NCBI GenBank assembly: GCA_029959605.1
Contig: JASCOC010000023.1
Span: forward strand, 1-46,005
Source: Lysobacteraceae bacterium PS02340
GTDB lineage: Bacteria; Pseudomonadota; Gammaproteobacteria; Xanthomonadales; Xanthomonadaceae
Reading direction: 5' to 3'
Length of the DNA: 46,005 nt
Below the pieces are notes generated by a model. The model searched no databases, had not been told where the DNA came from, and was given only the letters and a program-made list of their open reading frames with translations. How positions within the stretch are numbered: position 1 is the stretch's first letter; each line of letters begins with the position of its first letter. Both the position numbers and the translations under genes were made by a program. Below are positions 43,635 through 46,005 of this stretch, in pieces.

Positions 43635-43653
43635 AAGTGAACCTGCCCCCGTT
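43635..43653 (-). repeat. RAYT terminal repeat, right end
   Basis: This sequence (aagtgaacctgccccc then gtt) is the inverted partner of 42844-42862, with one mismatch. It is followed by three tandem-like copies of gttcgaca (43651-43690) of unknown meaning. Confidence 0.8.
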
Positions 43654-43829
43654 CGACACGTTCGACAGACCCTGTTCGACAGAGAGCCGGGCAGCTTCTC
43701 GCTACGGTTGTTGATTGAGTAGAATCAGCCGCAATTCGTGAAAAGGTGCGGGAGGGGATCCCGCCCTGATTTCGTTCAACCAGGATGACGCCGCGCAAGC
43801 GCGGTGACGTAGGCCAGTCAGGGGGCGGC

Positions 43830-44189
43830 GTGCGACAGGGATTGAAGCGGGTGGCGCGTCGTCGCGACGATGTGCTGACAGGGGTGCGGCGGGACCGGCT
43901 GGAGCATCTGCTCGCCGCGTGTTACCGCGAGGCGGATTATCAGGTCGAGCACGTGGGGACGGGCGCGACAGCTGGACGGTTCGATGGCGGCTCCGATCCG
44001 AAACCGCAGCGAGAGGGTCGGATCGTGCTGGTGCAGATCAAGCATTGGAACGCCTACAAGGTGGCGCACAGCGAGGTGCATCAGCTGACCGGGCTACGGG
44101 GAAAGCGCGTCACGAGCGTGGATGTGTCGCCCGCTGATGGACGCCCGCTCAGGAAGCGGGTTTCAAGGAATTCTCATAAATGGAATTGA
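43830..44189 (+). pseudogene. Mrr-like restriction endonuclease, truncated copy 2
   Basis: The frame from GTG 43830 (an ATG at 43785 gives a longer leader) reads VRQGLKRVARRRDDVLTG, then RLEHLLAACYREADYQVEHVG, the Asp in GGSDPKPQREG, and QIKHWNA. The cores of the three copies are about 80-90% identical at the DNA level by eye. After HQLTGL the homology to an Mrr domain ends and a short basic tail follows, so the nuclease domain is incomplete. The stop falls within the start region of the DUF4034 gene (44180), so the two overlap. Confidence 0.8.
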
Positions 44190-45823
44190 AGCGCATGAAT
44201 GAACGGCTTGCTTTCACGTGCAGTCCATCCGGATCCCGGGCTGGCTTTGCACGCATCGCACAGATTGCATTGGCCAGCGTTGTGCTCATGGTTGGTACGC
44301 TCGGACCTGCATTCGCCGGTCCGCAGGCGTTGCCTGCGATGCCCGACACGCCGCGCGATGCGCAGTTCGTCGGTGTGCCCGGTGCATGGCGCGATTACCT
44401 GATTGGCGTGCGCGAGGCCCGGCAGATCGAGGCGCCGTTGGCACGATGCCTGGCATGGCCCGACCTGCCAGACAATCAATGGCCGGAAGGTCACGCGGCG
44501 GCGCACTGCCGGTATCACTTTTCCGAAGGACCCTCGCCTGTGCAGGCAGCGGCGCTGCTCGACGCGGGTGACGTGCAGACGCTTGAACGCCTGATGGCTG
44601 AGATGGCCGCCGGGCACGGCCAGCGCGAAGACGCGGAGCGCGTGCATACCTTCTTCCACGATCTGGCAGACATGCCCGCGGTGACGCGCGACCAGCTGAC
44701 ATCGCGCTGGGTGGATGCCGCGCCGCAGAGCGCGTATGCCGCCATGGCGCGTGGGCGTCATTTCGCGCAACAGGGGTGGGAGGCACGCGGCACTGCATTG
44801 GCGCCTCAGACGAGCGCGGCGCAGTTCGCCGGCATGCGGGCCGGTTTCATCAAGGCGATCCCGTTCTACCGTCAAGCCGTTGAGCTCGATCCTGATCTGA
44901 CACACGCCTACATCGGCATGATGGAGATTGCGAAAGCCGTGTCGGATGCGGACCTCGAGGCCTGGGCATTCGCGCGCGCTCAGCTTGCGGGCCCGGCATG
45001 CGCGGAAGTCGCGGTGTCACGAATGAGGGCGCTGCAGCCTCGATGGGGTGGTTCGGTGCCAGAGATGGAGCGTTATGCGGAGACATTGGCACCGCGGGTC
45101 ACAGCATTTCCGCTGCTGGCCAACTCGCTGGTCGAGCCTTACAACGAGCTGACGCTCAGGGAAATTGCCAACAATCGCTACACACGGCAGGCGGCGGATA
45201 TCGCCGACGTGGCAACGCGGATCGCATCCAACGAGGACGCACTCGCGCGTGCAGCGCAGCTGAGCATGCATCGATCCGACAGGTCGCCGGTCGATGACGT
45301 CAAGGGACTTGCGTTGTTGCTGCAGCGTGAGCGGTTTGAACGCTTGACGCCCTGGCAGGCGCGTGAAGTGGCAAGCAGGCTGCTGCGCGTGGAGCCGGAA
45401 TGGACGTACGCAACGATCACCGATGCCGTCGCACGCGATCCCGACAGCGCGTATGGCCACTATCTGCTGGGCGCCGCGAGTTACAACGTGGGCAGGTTCG
45501 AGCAGGCGGATCGTCATTATCAGCTCGCCCGCCTCGACGTACGCCAGGAACAGACCGTGCTCCGCGAACTTGTGACGATGTGGATGTTCGATGCCGGCTT
45601 GCCGGCCGACGCCGCAATGGCAAAGGCGGGGCCGTACCTCGACACGTTGTTGGCGAAGTTTCCCCGCGACGGCCGTGCGCACCTGTGGGAGTGGTCACGG
45701 CGCGAGTATTTCGGCGACTCGCCTCCGCGGCAGTTTTTCTTGGATTTTCTTGCGGTGGCCGATCCGAAGGATCCGGTGCAGTCGAAGGCGATCGAGAGCG
45801 TCAAGCGCAAGCTCGCCGAGTAA
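44180..45823 (+). CDS. DUF4034-type exported protein
   Basis: This protein is about 547 aa (542 if MNERLAF at 44195 is used). The signal sequence is FARIAQIALASVVLMVGTLG ending AFAGPQ. The mature part is helical with TPR-like features (GFIKAIPFYRQAVELDPDLTH; YLLGAASYNVGRFEQADRHY) and the RMRALQPRWGGSVPEMERYA block typical of DUF4034. The family is uncharacterised; the repeats suggest protein binding in the envelope. It lies between the second and third Mrr-like copies, which suggests the two types of gene travel as repeated cassettes. The name rests on pattern memory rather than an alignment. Confidence 0.75.
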   Translation: MELKRMNERLAFTCSPSGSRAGFARIAQIALASVVLMVGTLGPAFAGPQALPAMPDTPRDAQFVGVPGAWRDYLIGVREARQIEAPLARCLAWPDLPDNQWPEGHAAAHCRYHFSEGPSPVQAAALLDAGDVQTLERLMAEMAAGHGQREDAERVHTFFHDLADMPAVTRDQLTSRWVDAAPQSAYAAMARGRHFAQQGWEARGTALAPQTSAAQFAGMRAGFIKAIPFYRQAVELDPDLTHAYIGMMEIAKAVSDADLEAWAFARAQLAGPACAEVAVSRMRALQPRWGGSVPEMERYAETLAPRVTAFPLLANSLVEPYNELTLREIANNRYTRQAADIADVATRIASNEDALARAAQLSMHRSDRSPVDDVKGLALLLQRERFERLTPWQAREVASRLLRVEPEWTYATITDAVARDPDSAYGHYLLGAASYNVGRFEQADRHYQLARLDVRQEQTVLRELVTMWMFDAGLPADAAMAKAGPYLDTLLAKFPRDGRAHLWEWSRREYFGDSPPRQFFLDFLAVADPKDPVQSKAIESVKRKLAE

Positions 45824-45917
45824 GGCCAGTCACCGGACAGGGCATTGAGTGGGACCGGGTTCACGTGCCCGGGAAGACGGCGCGCGAGCGGTGACGTAGG
45901 CCAGTCAGGGGGACGGC

Positions 45918-46005
45918 ATGCGACAGGGATTGAAGCGGGTGGCGGATCGTCGCGCCGAGGCGCTGACACCTCTGCGGGGGGCCCGGCGGCGGGGGCTGCT
46001 CGCCG
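45918..46005 (+). pseudogene. Mrr-like cassette, copy 3, cut by the window edge
   Basis: The leader and the first codons (MRQGLKRVADRRAEALT) match the other copies. From about 45,966 the sequence keeps the length of the repeat but many bases become G or C (ending ggggctgctcgccg versus gagcatctgctcgccg). It is probably a real repeat copy seen through poor-quality contig-end sequence. Confidence 0.7.

Larger units (their letters stand above)
42844..43653. mobile_element. Complete RAYT element with 19-bp inverted ends
   Basis: The left end aacggggtcaggttcactt (42844-42862) and the right end (43635-43653, reverse complement aacgggggcaggttcactt) are inverted repeats with one mismatch. They enclose a full-length RAYT gene. 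The element splits Mrr-like copy 1 near 42841. No target duplication is evident. Confidence 0.8.

Noticed and set aside
1..46005. tRNA, rRNA or integrase/att sites marking a classical genomic island
   Set aside because: I saw no tRNA-like cloverleaf, rRNA segment, integrase gene or flanking direct repeats at the AT-rich island.

Overview
The window is a 46 kb piece of a GC-rich gammaproteobacterial chromosome. The best fit is the Xanthomonadaceae/Lysobacteraceae (Lysobacter, Luteimonas or Stenotrophomonas-like). The reasons are the overall base composition, the fused isobutyryl-CoA mutase IcmF, leucine dehydrogenase, the feoA-feoB-small membrane protein cluster, EfpL, abundant CTCTCCC/GGGAGAGG-type palindromes and RAYT transposases. 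Both ends look like assembly edges: the first 71 bases contain only G and C, and the last ~45 bases look like a G/C-biased, corrupted copy of a repeat that is intact elsewhere in the window.

Bases 120-30,700 are mostly housekeeping genes. In order they are: a secreted C13 (legumain/caspase-like) peptidase; methionine salvage genes mtnB-mtnD-mtnC; two APC-family amino acid permeases; a NUDIX hydrolase; serA divergent from a D-2-hydroxyglutarate dehydrogenase, followed by a coupled DUF2388-DUF4105 pair; an ATGA-coupled operon of an SDR dehydrogenase, a retropepsin-like protease and efpL; a three-PAS GGDEF-EAL protein; feoA-feoB plus a Cys-tailed membrane peptide; a bactofilin with a zinc-ribbon partner; two Ala-rich lipoproteins; a thiolase; a lipoprotein-type subtilisin autotransporter; a periplasmic alpha-carbonic anhydrase; leucine dehydrogenase; and a phospholipase D-family cardiolipin synthase-like protein.

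Bases 30,900-38,600 hold an unusual papain-like peptidase fused to an alpha/beta hydrolase, a DUF488 gene, a small conserved-looking gene, several families of extragenic palindromic repeats, and icmF. The inter-domain linker of icmF appears to be built from in-frame copies of one of these palindromic repeats.

Bases 38,600-46,005 are an accessory region. Directly after icmF lies a two-gene, markedly AT-richer island: a P-loop ATPase with a C-terminal zinc ribbon, and an overlapping protein with a HEPN-type R-x4-H motif. This pair is the best candidate for an undescribed defence or toxin system. After an rraB-like gene comes a nested patchwork of RAYT (REP-associated tyrosine transposase) copies, each ending in a shared terminal repeat that supplies the stop codon. 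Truncated Mrr-type endonuclease cassettes and a DUF4034 protein are interleaved with them.
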